The notes under the pieces were generated by a model that had not been told where the DNA came from, did not search any database, and saw nothing but the letters and a program-made list of their open reading frames with translations. Shown here in pieces: positions 9,066 to 19,202 of a stretch of DNA of 64,000 nt. The translations under genes were made by a program, and so were the position numbers. The stretch comes from Serratia surfactantfaciens. Its GTDB lineage: Bacteria > Pseudomonadota > Gammaproteobacteria > Enterobacterales > Enterobacteriaceae. The stretch lies in NCBI RefSeq assembly GCF_001642805.2, contig NZ_CP016948.1, positions 4,650,001 to 4,714,000 of the forward strand, written 5' to 3'. Position 1 is the stretch's first letter. Every line of letters starts with the position of its first letter.

Positions 9066-10261
9066 GCCTGCATCAGGACCACAGCTTTGAAAGCTGCATC
9101 AAATGCACCGTTTGCACCACCTACTGCCCGGTAGCCAAAGTTAACCCGCTCTACCCGGGGCCGAAACAGGCGGGGCCGGACGGCGAACGGCTGCGGCTGA
9201 AAGACCCGGCGCTGTATGACGAAGCGCTGAAATACTGTACCAACTGCAAGCGCTGCGAAGTGGCCTGCCCATCGGACGTCAAAATCGGCGACATTATTCA
9301 ACGCGCCCGTGCCGACTTCGCCCAGAGCAAACCGACGCTGCGCGACGCCATCCTTAGCCATACCGACATCATGGGATCGCTGTCGACGCCGTTTGCGCCG
9401 ATCGTCAACGCCGCCACCGGGCTGAAACCGGTGCGCAAGCTGTTGGACAAGGCGCTGAAGATCGATCATCGTCGCGAACTGCCGAAGTATTCGTTCGGCA
9501 CCTTCCGCCGTTGGTACCGGCAACAGGCGCAGGCCCAGCAGCGTTACGCCGAGCAGGTGGCGTTCTTCCACGGCTGCTTCGTCAACTACAACCACCCGCA
9601 GCTGGGCAAGGATTTGATCCGAGTGTTCAACGCGCTGGATATCGGCGTACAGTTGCTGAAGCGCGAGAAATGCTGCGGCGTGCCGCTGATCGCCAACGGG
9701 TTTATCGAGCAGGCGAAAAAACAGGCCAGGGTCAACGCCGAATCGCTGCAGGAAACGGTGCTGGAGCGCGGCATTCCGGTGGTGGCGACCTCATCGAGCT
9801 GCACCTTCACCCTGCGTGACGAATACCCCCATTTGCTGGACGTGGACACCACCCCGGTGCGCGATCGGGTAGAGCTGGCGACGCGCTATCTCTATCGCCT
9901 GATCAATCAGGGGCGCAGCCTGCCGCTGCAGCACACGCCGCTGCGGGTGGCTTACCACACGCCTTGCCATATGGAGAAAATGGGCTGGACCGCCTACACC
10001 CTGGAGTTGTTGCGCCAGATACCTGGGCTGGAGCTGGTGGTGCTGGATTCGCAGTGCTGCGGCATCGCCGGCACCTACGGGTTCAAGTCGGAGAACTATG
10101 CCACGTCGCAAGGCATCGGCGCGCCGCTGTTCCGGCAGATAGAAGAGAGCGGGGTGGATCTGGTGGTGACCGATTGCGAGACCTGCAAGTGGCAGATCGA
10201 AATGTCCACCAGCAAGCGCTGCGAGCATCCGATCACCCTGCTGGCGCAGGCGCTGGCGTAA
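9062..10261 (+). CDS. glpC: Anaerobic glycerol-3-phosphate dehydrogenase subunit C (Fe-S membrane anchor)
   Basis: Iron-sulfur subunit that anchors GlpABC to the membrane and delivers electrons to the quinone pool. Two 4Fe-4S ferredoxin motifs are visible near the N-terminus (CIKCTVCTTYCPV at 13-25 and CTNCKRCEVACPS near 60). Two CCG cysteine-rich domains follow, around KREKCCGVPL and DSQCCGIAGTYG, as in heterodisulfide reductase subunit B-like proteins. The product has 399 residues (396 in E. coli). Its ATG overlaps the glpB stop, completing the glpABC operon. A GC-rich hairpin lies just after the stop. Confidence 0.96.
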   Translation: MSLHQDHSFESCIKCTVCTTYCPVAKVNPLYPGPKQAGPDGERLRLKDPALYDEALKYCTNCKRCEVACPSDVKIGDIIQRARADFAQSKPTLRDAILSHTDIMGSLSTPFAPIVNAATGLKPVRKLLDKALKIDHRRELPKYSFGTFRRWYRQQAQAQQRYAEQVAFFHGCFVNYNHPQLGKDLIRVFNALDIGVQLLKREKCCGVPLIANGFIEQAKKQARVNAESLQETVLERGIPVVATSSSCTFTLRDEYPHLLDVDTTPVRDRVELATRYLYRLINQGRSLPLQHTPLRVAYHTPCHMEKMGWTAYTLELLRQIPGLELVVLDSQCCGIAGTYGFKSENYATSQGIGAPLFRQIEESGVDLVVTDCETCKWQIEMSTSKRCEHPITLLAQALA

Positions 10262-10267
10262 AGACTC

Positions 10268-10289
10268 AGGGGCCGGCAAACCGGCCCCT
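10268..10289. terminator. Hairpin between convergent glpC and dcrB
   Basis: AGGGGCCGG (10268-10276) pairs perfectly with CCGGCCCCT (10281-10289), loop CAAA, in the 34-bp gap between convergent stops. There is no long T tract on either side, so termination strength is uncertain. Confidence 0.6.
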
Positions 10290-10295
10290 GCGGGA

Positions 10296-10841
10296 TCACT
10301 GCTTCAGCTTCAGGGTGGAGATGATACCTTCGGCTTCGGTCTGCGCCTGCTGCTGATTGTCCGCTGGCAGCGAAATCTGAATGGTCAGCAAGTTGTTGTT
10401 CAGTGCGCCAACCAGAATGGAAGAGTAAGCTTTCTTGCCACTGTTGGTGACGATGCTGTCCAACTGACGCAGCGGCACGCCGTCTACGTCGATAGCCTTG
10501 TTGGTAATCAGCTGCAGATTGGCGTCGTTCGCGCGTTGGTTGTTTTCCAACCGTTGGGCCAGGGTTTCCAGACTGTCGGCGGTCTTGTCGCCGAGGATCA
10601 CAATCACTGCGCGCTGGCTGGTGCTGTCAGCATATGCGTGCATGTTGTTGGCCGGTTTTTCCAACTTGCTGGTTTGATCCGCCATGCCCGCCGGCAGGGT
10701 GAACTCTAGGTTGCCGCCCAGCAGGCTGACCTGCTGTCCGGCCTGGGTGCTGGCCGTCGCGCTGTCTTTGGTGTTGCCGTCGCAGGCCGCGAGGCCAAGC
10801 ACCAGCAGGCTGATACCTATCAATTTCGCTACTTTATGCAT
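10296..10841 (-). CDS. dcrB: Inner-membrane lipoprotein DcrB
   Basis: Small periplasm-facing lipoprotein; in E. coli DcrB is needed for phage C1 and C6 infection and supports envelope and lipoprotein homeostasis. The 181-residue product has a lipoprotein signal peptide with lipobox LGLAAC, the modified cysteine being residue 20. The body (KDSATAST linker, then a mixed alpha/beta domain ending in QTEAEGIISTLKLKQ) fits the DUF1795/DcrB family. In E. coli dcrB sits beside yhhQ; here an acetyltransferase gene lies between them. Confidence 0.92.
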   Translation of the reverse strand: MHKVAKLIGISLLVLGLAACDGNTKDSATASTQAGQQVSLLGGNLEFTLPAGMADQTSKLEKPANNMHAYADSTSQRAVIVILGDKTADSLETLAQRLENNQRANDANLQLITNKAIDVDGVPLRQLDSIVTNSGKKAYSSILVGALNNNLLTIQISLPADNQQQAQTEAEGIISTLKLKQ

Positions 10842-10921
10842 CGGGCTTCCTTCTTCCTTTCCGGTAGGGATTTACTGTCGTATCGCAACCTATTCCAGGT
10901 TGAAATGCAAGGCAGATGTTG

Positions 10922-11356
10922 TCACAAGTTTTTTTCCAGTAATAGCCGATAATCAGCCACTTCGCCTTTCTTTTCCAGCTGAACAATCTGATAGTGGTGA
11001 GCGAGCAGCATCGTCAGCATGGCGCGAAATCGATTACGGGTTTTGACCGTCAGTTGGCGATAGCCCTGCGCCCGAGCCCAGCGTTCTTGTTCGGCCAGCA
11101 GCGCCTGCGCGACGCCATGGCGACGAAACGCCGGCAGCACGCCGCCCAGCCAGCTGTAAAACACCGTCTCCTGCCGTTGATAACCGAGTTTGAAGCCGGC
11201 CGGTTGGCCGTCGATCTCGGCGATCAGCAGGCTGGCGGGGGCGGCGCCGATGCGCTGTTGCAGATCGGCCAGGCTATGCAGGCCGCCGAATTCGGGGATG
11301 CGTTGATACAGACGGTGGATTTCTTCGAGCGTGGCGGTGCGGGTGAGCGGAGTCAT
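10922..11356 (-). CDS. GNAT-family N-acetyltransferase, substrate unknown
   Basis: A single GNAT fold of 144 residues from the start at 11356 (MTPLTRTATLEEIHRLY). The acetyl-CoA binding region is seen as LGGVLPAFRRHGVAQALLAEQ near residues 70-90, a variant of the Q/RxxGxG/A loop, followed by the usual RFRAMLTMLLAHHY stretch. It lies 41 bp downstream of yhhQ on the same strand and may be read with it. The substrate cannot be told from sequence. A much longer upstream in-frame extension runs into yhhQ in another frame and is rejected. Confidence 0.8.
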   Translation of the reverse strand: MTPLTRTATLEEIHRLYQRIPEFGGLHSLADLQQRIGAAPASLLIAEIDGQPAGFKLGYQRQETVFYSWLGGVLPAFRRHGVAQALLAEQERWARAQGYRQLTVKTRNRFRAMLTMLLAHHYQIVQLEKKGEVADYRLLLEKNL

Positions 11357-11397
11357 CGGCGGCCTCCAGAGGATAGGGCCGCCCAGCATAGCACGGT

Positions 11398-12057
11398 TCA
11401 GCCTGGCTGCAGGTCGCCGCTGCGCGCCGCGATGCGTTTGAGCAGCATGTTCAGCAGCACGCCGTACATCGGCAGGAAGAACAGCAGGCAGATCATGACT
11501 TTGAAGCTGTAATCCACCAGCGCGATCTCCACCCAGTTGTTGGCCATGAAGGGATCGCTGCTCTTGTAGAAGGCGATGAAGAAGAACGCCAGCGTATCGC
11601 TGATGTTGCCGAAGAACATCGCCGCCGCCGGCGCCACCCACCAGGCACTGCGCTGACGCAGGCGGTTGAAGACGTGCACGTCGAGGATCTGGCCGAGCAC
11701 ATAGGCCATAAAGCTGGCCACGGCGATGCGCGCCACGAACAGGTTAAAGCTGCTCAGTGCGGCAAACCCTTGCCACTCTCCCTGATAGGTGACGGTGGAG
11801 ATCACATAGGAGATGAACAGCGCCGGCACCATCACCGCCAGGATAATGCGCCGCGCCAACGGCGCGCCGAAGATGCGCACGGTCAGATCGGTCGCCAGGA
11901 AGATGAATGGGAAGGTAAAAGCGCCCCAGGTGGTATGAAAGCCGAAAACGGTGATCGGCAGCTGCACCAGGTAGTTGCTGGAGGTAATGATGGCGATATG
12001 AAACAGCGAAAGCCAGACCAACGCCGTGAAGCGCTGCTGTGCGGTAAACGAATACAT
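11398..12057 (-). CDS. yhhQ: Queuosine precursor (preQ0/preQ1) transporter YhhQ
   Basis: Inner-membrane vitamin-uptake-type permease (COG1738) that imports 7-cyano-7-deazaguanine and 7-aminomethyl-7-deazaguanine for queuosine tRNA modification. The product has 219 residues with six or seven hydrophobic helices and family blocks such as SSNYLVQLPITVFGFHTTWG, TFPFIFLATDLTVRIFG and FFGNISDTLAFFFIAFY. Immediately upstream on the minus strand is a leader that resembles a preQ1-I riboswitch (separate entry), which fits the substrate. It is divergent from tusA. Confidence 0.95.
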   Translation of the reverse strand: MYSFTAQQRFTALVWLSLFHIAIITSSNYLVQLPITVFGFHTTWGAFTFPFIFLATDLTVRIFGAPLARRIILAVMVPALFISYVISTVTYQGEWQGFAALSSFNLFVARIAVASFMAYVLGQILDVHVFNRLRQRSAWWVAPAAAMFFGNISDTLAFFFIAFYKSSDPFMANNWVEIALVDYSFKVMICLLFFLPMYGVLLNMLLKRIAARSGDLQPG

Positions 12058-12062
12058 GTTGT

Positions 12063-12095
12063 AGCCTTTTTAGCAGTGGGGTGAGGGAACCCAGT
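12063..12095 (-). promoter_or_regulatory. Candidate preQ1-I riboswitch in the yhhQ leader
   Basis: Reading the minus strand, TGGG (12093-12090) can pair with CCCA (12080-12077) around a loop beginning TTCCCT. An A-rich tail AAAAAGG (12071-12065) follows. The AGG of the tail can pair with the loop CCT, forming the H-type pseudoknot typical of preQ1-I and hiding the likely ribosome site 7 bases before the yhhQ ATG. The GGGTTC entry and A-rich tail agree with the known class, but the conserved loop sequence is only partly matched and P1 is short (4 bp). YhhQ genes elsewhere are known to be preQ1-riboswitch targets. Confidence 0.5.
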
Positions 12096-12277
12096 GTGTC
12101 TTGTTAAAACAGCAAAAAACGCTGCGCGGCGGCATGATACGCGTTTGCGCAACCAATGCAATGGTTAAATTTAACGCAAACGTTAACGCATCTTGCGCAG
12201 AAAAACTACCGGCGTAAACTAGGCGCTAATGAGATGCGGCGAGCGTTCGCCGATCGTTTTTGAACGAGAAAAATTGC

Positions 12278-12523
12278 ATGACTGACTTATTTGCCCAGGC
12301 GGACCAGACGCTCGACGCGCTGGGGCTGCGCTGTCCGGAACCGGTGATGATGGTGCGTAAAACCGTGCGCCATATGGACAACGGCGAAACGCTGCTGATT
12401 ATTGCCGACGATCCGGCCACCACCCGCGATATCCCGGGGTTCTGCCGCTTTATGGAACACACGCTGGTGGCGCAGGAGACCGAACAGGTGCCATACCGTT
12501 ATCTGTTACGTAAAGGTGTATAG
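12278..12523 (+). CDS. tusA: Sulfur carrier protein TusA
   Basis: Small cytosolic persulfide carrier that takes sulfur from IscS and passes it to TusBCD for 2-thiouridine modification of tRNA. The start at 12278 ([20 protein letters not shown]) gives 81 residues, as in E. coli; an in-frame ATG 18 bases upstream is less likely. The persulfide cysteine is residue 19 in [10 protein letters not shown], followed by [13 protein letters not shown]. In E. coli tusA adjoins zntA; here a toxin-antitoxin pair is placed between them. Confidence 0.96.
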   Translation: MTDLFAQADQTLDALGLRCPEPVMMVRKTVRHMDNGETLLIIADDPATTRDIPGFCRFMEHTLVAQETEQVPYRYLLRKGV

Positions 12524-12584
12524 TTTTTAATCGCCTTGTAAGATAAGCTCCCTGCGATCGGGGAACGTTCGAAGGGGACAAACG

Positions 12585-12782
12585 ATGAGTATTTTACTAC
12601 TGCCAACGGTTGCCAAGATGGAAAGTGAGGAACGTACACAGGGCTATGAGCGCTGGTTTCTTGAGAGCGTTCAGGAAGCCATGGATGAGCCGCTGCCCGG
12701 TATTCCTCATGACGAGGTGATGGCTGAAATGGATGCGGTTATCGCTGCTGCAGAAGCCAGGATGAAAGCTAAGCAGTCATAA
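12585..12782 (+). CDS. Putative antitoxin of a ParE/RelE-type module
   Basis: A 65-residue acidic protein starting at 12585 behind AAGGGG. It has no strong motif, but the helix-rich composition, the C-terminal AEMDAVIAAAEARMKAK and especially the one-base overlap (TAATG) with a downstream RelE/ParE-like gene mark it as the partner antitoxin. It would bind and neutralise the toxin and probably repress the operon. Assignment rests mainly on context. A second in-frame ATG at residue 12 is possible but lacks a ribosome site. Confidence 0.7.
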   Translation: MSILLLPTVAKMESEERTQGYERWFLESVQEAMDEPLPGIPHDEVMAEMDAVIAAAEARMKAKQS

Positions 12783-13057
12783 TGCTCAACATCGAATGGA
12801 CTCGATCCGCTCGTCGGGATCTGGCGGAGATTGTGGGATTCATCGCCAATGATAATCCCTTGGCGGCCAGAAAAATGAAGCTTCTCATCATGGAGGCGGT
12901 CATTCCCGCCGCCAGACATCCTCGACTTTTCCGGCGTGGCAGAGTGGATGGCACGCATGAAATCCCTCTACATCCCAATTATCTCTTGGTTTATCAAGTG
13001 CTGGAAACTCACATCCGGGTGTTGAGGGTTTTACATGCGCGCCGACAATATCCGTAG
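12782..13057 (+). CDS. Type II toxin of the RelE/ParE superfamily
   Basis: A 91-residue basic protein. IEWTRSARRDLAEIVGFIA at the N-terminus, RHPRLFRRGRVDGTHEIPL in the middle and LVYQV...IRVLRVLHARRQYP at the end are characteristic of the RelE/ParE fold. Family members either cleave mRNA at the ribosome or poison gyrase; this pattern (VLRVLHARRQYP ending) looks more ParE-like, but the target is not decidable by eye. Its ATG overlaps the antitoxin stop by one base. The pair interrupts the tusA-zntA neighbourhood, suggesting horizontal gain. Confidence 0.83.
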   Translation: MLNIEWTRSARRDLAEIVGFIANDNPLAARKMKLLIMEAVIPAARHPRLFRRGRVDGTHEIPLHPNYLLVYQVLETHIRVLRVLHARRQYP

Positions 13058-13076
13058 TATCGGCGCTGTAGTTCAT

Positions 13077-13108
13077 CATACCGGGCTCCCATTGAGGAAC
13101 CCGGTATG
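13077..13108. terminator. Hairpin between toxin gene and zntA
   Basis: CATACCGGG (13077-13085) and CCCGGTATG (13100-13108) form a perfect 9-bp stem with a 14-base loop between the convergent toxin gene and zntA. Confidence 0.6.
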
Positions 13109-13116
13109 GCACCAGG

Positions 13117-15435
13117 TTATTGGCGCTTTCTCAATAGCCGCAGCGCGTTGGCGGTGACCAGCGCGGTGGCGCCGGAGTCCGCCAGCACTGCCAGCCACAG
13201 CCCGGTCAATCCCAACAGGCTGGTGATCAGGAAGACCCCTTTCAACCCCAGCGCGATGGTGATGTTTTGCCGGATGTTGGCGTGGGTGGCGCGCGAGATA
13301 CGAATCATCTCCGCAACGCCCAGCAGCCGGTTGTGGGTCAGGGCGGCGTCGGCGGTTTCCAGCGCCACGTCGGTGCCGCTGCCCATGGCGATGCCGATGC
13401 TGGAGGCTTTCATCGCCGGGGCGTCGTTGATGCCGTCGCCGATCATCGCCGTCGGGCGTAGTTCGCTCAGCTCGGTGACCGCTTTGACCTTATCTTCCGG
13501 CAGCAGACCGGCGCGATAGTCGAGGCCCAGTTCGCCGGCGATCGCCGCGGCGGCGCGCGGATTGTCACCGGTCAGCATCACGCCGCGAATACCCAGCGCG
13601 TTCAGTTCGGCGATCGCCTGTTTGGCGTCGCCGCGCAGCGTATCGCGCAGCGCCAACAAACCGATAGGCGCGCCGTCTTCCAGCACCACCACCGCCGTTT
13701 TACCGGCGTTTTCCAGCTTGTCCACCTGGCTCTGCCATTGGGCGTCGAGCAGGCCTGGCACCAGCTTGCTCGGCGCGCTGATCAGCACGGTCTTGCCGTC
13801 CACGATGCCTTCCACACCGATGCCGGCCAGGGCGCGGCGCGCCTGCGCCAGCGGCAGCTCAGCTCCGCTCTCGGCGGCGCGGTTGATGATCGCCTGCGCC
13901 AGCGGGTGATGCGAGCCGGCTTCCACCGCGGCGGCAAGCTGCAACAGCCGTTGTTCGCTGAGGGCGCCGATCGGCAGCACGTCGGTGACCGTCGGCTTGC
14001 CCTCGGTCAGGGTACCGGTTTTATCGAAGGCGATAGTTTGCACCTGCCCCAGCTGTTCCAGCGCTGCGCCGCCTTTAATCAGCGCGCCGCGCCGCGTGGC
14101 GGCCGCCAGTCCGGAGGTAATGGCCGCCGGGGTCGAGATCACCAGCGCGCATGGACAGCCGATCAACAGCAGCGTCAGGCCGCGATAGATCCAGGTATCC
14201 CACGGCTGCGAGAACAGCAGCGGCGGCAACAGGATCACCGCGACCGCCAGCAGCATAATGGCCGGGGTGTAATAACGGCTGAACCGATCGAGGAAGCGTT
14301 CGATCGGCGCACGGCGCTCTTCGGCTTCTTCAATCAACTGCAGAATACGGTCGATGGCATTTTTGCCGGGCTCGGAGATCACCTTCATCTGCGCCGCCTG
14401 ATCGACGGACAGGCTGCCGGCGGCCACTTTCTCACCCTGTTGGCGTTCGACCGGCACCGATTCGCCGGTCAGGGCGCTTTCGTCGAAGCTGGCGAACGGA
14501 TTGAGCAGCTCGGCGTCGGCCGGCAGGCGTGCGCCGGGGGCGATTTCAATCACATCACCAGGCCGCAGGCTGGCGACCGGCACGCGTTTACGCTCCGTGC
14601 CTTGCAGCAGCAGCGCATCTTCCGGCACCAGCTCCATCAGCGCCGTCACCCCGCGCCGCGCGCGGTTGGCGGCGTAGGATTCCAACAGTTCACCAACCAT
14701 AAACAGCAGCAGCACCATCGCCGCCTCGGCGGTGGCGCCGATGAACAGCGCGCCGATGGCCGCCACGCTCATCAGCGTTTCGATGGCGAACGGCGTGCCG
14801 GAACGGATCAGGCGCACTGCCTTGGCGGCAACCGGTGCCAACCCGACCAGCGTGGTGGCGATAAAGGCGATGCGGCCCAGCTCCGGGTTAACCCGATCCA
14901 GCACCCAGCTGACGACCATCAACGAGGTCAACAGCAGCAGCGGCGCGAATTCGCCGAAGCGCGAGGTTTTTTCCGCGGCGCCTTTGGCGGTCTGCGCGCC
15001 GAGCAGGGTAAAGCCGGCCTGGGCGACCGCGTCCTGGATCCGCTGGCTGATGTCGGACTGCGCGTCTACCACCAATTTCTCGGTGGCGAACAGCACCCGC
15101 GCGCTGTCGACGCCAGGGATGGCGGTGACGGCATTCTCAATTTTCTTGGCGCAGCTGGGGCAGTCCATACCGGTGACTTTCCAGCTGAAACGTTGGCTGC
15201 CGGAAGGGGGAGCGGCGGCCAGCCTGTCGCTTTCCTCGTCCGGATCGTCGGGCGCGGCGGTGCCGCAGCCGCTATCGCCATGATCGTGATGGTGGTGAGC
15301 GTGTTCGGTCTGTGCGGCGGCGTTTTTCGGCTCGCTGCTGCAGCCGTGCTGCGTTTTGCTGTGGCTGTGGTTGCAGCCGCACCCGCCTTCGGCGTGGTGA
15401 TGTTCCTGATGATTATGATTTTGCTGATTGAGCAT
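13117..15435 (-). CDS. zntA: Zn(II)/Cd(II)/Pb(II)-exporting P-type ATPase ZntA
   Basis: P1B-type ATPase that pumps zinc, cadmium and lead out of the cytoplasm. The start at 15435 (MLNQQNHNHQEHHHAEGG) follows AAGGGGG and gives 772 residues. Residues 1-55 form a histidine- and cysteine-rich tail, longer than in E. coli. A heavy-metal-associated domain follows with GMDCPSCAKK (C92, C95), then membrane helices with the metal-site CPC in IGCPCALVIS, the phosphorylation site DKTGTLTEGK and the hinge MIGDGINDAPA. A longer reading from 15507 would run through its own promoter and is rejected. Confidence 0.96.
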   Translation of the reverse strand: MLNQQNHNHQEHHHAEGGCGCNHSHSKTQHGCSSEPKNAAAQTEHAHHHHDHGDSGCGTAAPDDPDEESDRLAAAPPSGSQRFSWKVTGMDCPSCAKKIENAVTAIPGVDSARVLFATEKLVVDAQSDISQRIQDAVAQAGFTLLGAQTAKGAAEKTSRFGEFAPLLLLTSLMVVSWVLDRVNPELGRIAFIATTLVGLAPVAAKAVRLIRSGTPFAIETLMSVAAIGALFIGATAEAAMVLLLFMVGELLESYAANRARRGVTALMELVPEDALLLQGTERKRVPVASLRPGDVIEIAPGARLPADAELLNPFASFDESALTGESVPVERQQGEKVAAGSLSVDQAAQMKVISEPGKNAIDRILQLIEEAEERRAPIERFLDRFSRYYTPAIMLLAVAVILLPPLLFSQPWDTWIYRGLTLLLIGCPCALVISTPAAITSGLAAATRRGALIKGGAALEQLGQVQTIAFDKTGTLTEGKPTVTDVLPIGALSEQRLLQLAAAVEAGSHHPLAQAIINRAAESGAELPLAQARRALAGIGVEGIVDGKTVLISAPSKLVPGLLDAQWQSQVDKLENAGKTAVVVLEDGAPIGLLALRDTLRGDAKQAIAELNALGIRGVMLTGDNPRAAAAIAGELGLDYRAGLLPEDKVKAVTELSELRPTAMIGDGINDAPAMKASSIGIAMGSGTDVALETADAALTHNRLLGVAEMIRISRATHANIRQNITIALGLKGVFLITSLLGLTGLWLAVLADSGATALVTANALRLLRKRQ

Positions 15436-15475
15436 AACGTCCCCCTTCGGGCTGTTAACCGGGTTTGCTTGTCCG

Positions 15476-15507
15476 ACTCTACACCCTGGAGTCCACTCCA
15501 GAGTCAA
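15476..15507 (-). promoter_or_regulatory. ZntR-type zntA promoter with 20-bp spacer
   Basis: On the minus strand, -35 TTGACT (15507-15502) and -10 TAGAGT (15481-15476) are separated by 20 bp. The spacer holds the near-perfect palindrome CTCTGGAGTGGACTCCAGGG. The over-long spacer with a centred dyad is the hallmark of MerR-family promoters and closely resembles E. coli PzntA, where Zn-ZntR untwists the DNA to activate transcription. Confidence 0.9.
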
Positions 15508-17580
<2,073 letters not shown>

Positions 17581-17592
17581 CACAGCAACGAA

Positions 17593-17619
17593 ACGCCCGG
17601 CGCTGTCTCGGCCGGGCGT
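17593..17619 (+). terminator. Hairpin between serralysin and inhibitor genes
   Basis: ACGCCCGGC (17593-17601) and GCCGGGCGT (17611-17619) form a perfect 9-bp stem with a 9-base loop in the 55-bp gap. No T tract follows, so it may act as a partial terminator or mRNA stabiliser that sets the protease-to-inhibitor ratio. Confidence 0.55.
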
Positions 17620-17635
17620 CATGCGGGAGCCCGGT

Positions 17636-18013
17636 ATGAAAGGTAATCTAACGCGCACCGCTCTGGCAGCGGGAGGCATGATGGTGACGAGTGCGGTAAT
17701 GGCCGGCAGTTTGGCGCTGCCGACCGCGCAGTCGCTGGCGGGGCAATGGCAGGTTGCCGACAGTGAACGGCAATGCCAAATCGAGTTTCTGGCCAGTGAG
17801 CAAAGTGAGACCAACGGCTATCAGCTGGTGGATCGGCAACGTTGTCTGCAAAGCGTGTTTGCGACCGAAGTGGCGGGCTGGCGCCCGGCGCCGGACGGCA
17901 TCGCGTTGCTGAGGGAGGATGGCAGCACGCTGGCGTTCTTCTCGCGCGACGGCGATCTGTATCGCAACCAGCTGGGCGCTGATGATGCCCTGACGTTGAA
18001 AGCGCTGGCGTAA
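17636..18013 (+). CDS. inh: Periplasmic serralysin inhibitor (AprI/Inh family, SmaPI)
   Basis: Small periplasmic inhibitor (family I38) that protects the cell from its own metalloprotease. The start at 17636 (MKGNLTRTALAAGG) lies behind a GGGA-type site and gives 125 residues with a signal peptide ending near residue 24 (SAVMA). The mature protein then begins SLALPTAQSLAGQW; in this family the mature N-terminus inserts into the protease active site. Two cysteines (RQCQIEF and QRCLQS) fit the conserved disulfide of the beta-barrel. It sits directly downstream of serralysin, as in other protease-inhibitor loci. Confidence 0.9.
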   Translation: MKGNLTRTALAAGGMMVTSAVMAGSLALPTAQSLAGQWQVADSERQCQIEFLASEQSETNGYQLVDRQRCLQSVFATEVAGWRPAPDGIALLREDGSTLAFFSRDGDLYRNQLGADDALTLKALA

Positions 18014-18023
18014 TATGAAGAAA

Positions 18024-18045
18024 CGGGTTCGGCGCGCCGAACCCG
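18024..18045. terminator. Palindrome between inh and yhhN
   Basis: A perfect 22-bp palindrome, CGGGTTCGGCG followed by its reverse complement, in the 42-bp gap between convergent stops. It is likely a bidirectional terminator hairpin although it lacks a T run. Confidence 0.55.
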
Positions 18046-18055
18046 CGGCAGGTAT

Positions 18056-18682
18056 TTACAGGTAGAGCGAGCGCACGATCAGGAAGTGGCCGGAGAAGTA
18101 GCAGAAGGCCACGATGGCGTCCGCCGCGCGGAAGGTAAAGCGGTAGCGGTTGATCAGCCAAACTACGTTGGCCAGCAGCAGCAGCGAGGTGCCGGTCAGC
18201 AGCGAAAAACCGAAATCGGTGCTGCGCAGGAAGTATTGCTCGCCTGCCAGCCAGACCATCAGCAGCGTCATCGCCACGTAGGTGACGATCGGCCAGCGCA
18301 TCTCTTCCAGCCGGGTCCAGACGGTGGCCAGCAGCAGTGCGCCGATCGCCAGCAACGCCAGCGGCAGCGGCCAAAACAGGCTGAACGTCATCTGGCTGGC
18401 GAAACTCAAGGTATACAGCAGGTGGGACAGGAAAAAGGCGCCGATGGCGTACAGCACCCGTTCGCGCGGCAACAGGAGCAATGCGTCGCCGATCAGCGTC
18501 GCCAGCAGGCCGAGTACAATCAGATAGCCCGCAGCGCTGAGCACCGGCGCCTGCCAGGCCAACAGCAACAGCAGCAGCAGCGTGACGGGTTTGAACACCC
18601 AGCGCTGCCAGCGCGGCCCACGGTAAGAGGCGTCGACGAACAGCCAACCGGAAAAGAATACGGCAAGGAACGGCCAACTCAT
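18056..18682 (-). CDS. yhhN: YhhN family membrane protein (lysoplasmalogenase-like)
   Basis: Integral membrane protein of the YhhN/TMEM86 family; animal members hydrolyse the vinyl-ether bond of lysoplasmalogens, while the bacterial role is unproven. The start at 18682 ([22 protein letters not shown]) gives 208 residues, as in E. coli, with about eight hydrophobic helices. The family block [19 protein letters not shown] carries conserved acidic residues. An upstream start at 18727 would add 15 unconserved residues. It is convergent with inh and divergent from yhhM. Confidence 0.88.
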   Translation of the reverse strand: MSWPFLAVFFSGWLFVDASYRGPRWQRWVFKPVTLLLLLLLAWQAPVLSAAGYLIVLGLLATLIGDALLLLPRERVLYAIGAFFLSHLLYTLSFASQMTFSLFWPLPLALLAIGALLLATVWTRLEEMRWPIVTYVAMTLLMVWLAGEQYFLRSTDFGFSLLTGTSLLLLANVVWLINRYRFTFRAADAIVAFCYFSGHFLIVRSLYL

Positions 18683-18842
18683 TAATGTCTTCCTTATGTA
18701 TGAGGGAGCCGCAACAACAGGCTCCAAACTGTCACCAATGTCACTTCTTCATTTCAGTGTAGGTAGCCTGCCGGCGATCGACAATGCTTTCTTGAGAATG
18801 CTATGTTTACGCTGATTTAGCCGCGAAGGAAATGGGAAACCG

Positions 18843-19199
18843 ATGAGTAAGCCACCGTTATTTTTTGTCGCCGTGATTGCGCTGATCGCCGTGCTGGCCA
18901 CGCAACGCTACTTCAAGCAGCGGCAGCAGGAGGCGGAAAACGATCGCGCGCCGATGCGCAGTCTGCAGGTGACGGTGAGCGACAAACGCGCGGTGCCGGT
19001 CACCAAGACCCGCGCGCCGCAGCGCGAGCCGTTGGTCAATGAACCGATGAATTACGAGGTGGTGTTCAGCCCGGTTCAGGGAGGTAAAGACATCCAGTTG
19101 CGGCTGAAACAATGGCAGTACAACCCGATAGAAAAGGGCGCGCAGGGCACGTTGAACATGCAGGGCACGCGCTTCGTCTCGTTCACCGCTCAGCCGTAG
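18843..19199 (+). CDS. yhhM: DUF2500 protein YhhM
   Basis: A 118-residue membrane-anchored protein of unknown function. One N-terminal transmembrane helix (LFFVAVIALIAVLA) is followed by a basic linker and a small beta domain ending GTLNMQGTRFVSFTAQP, which matches E. coli YhhM. It sits between divergent yhhN and convergent yhhL exactly as in E. coli. Its stop is only three bases from the yhhL stop, with no terminator visible. Confidence 0.88.
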   Translation: MSKPPLFFVAVIALIAVLATQRYFKQRQQEAENDRAPMRSLQVTVSDKRAVPVTKTRAPQREPLVNEPMNYEVVFSPVQGGKDIQLRLKQWQYNPIEKGAQGTLNMQGTRFVSFTAQP

Positions 19200-19202
19200 C
19201 GG

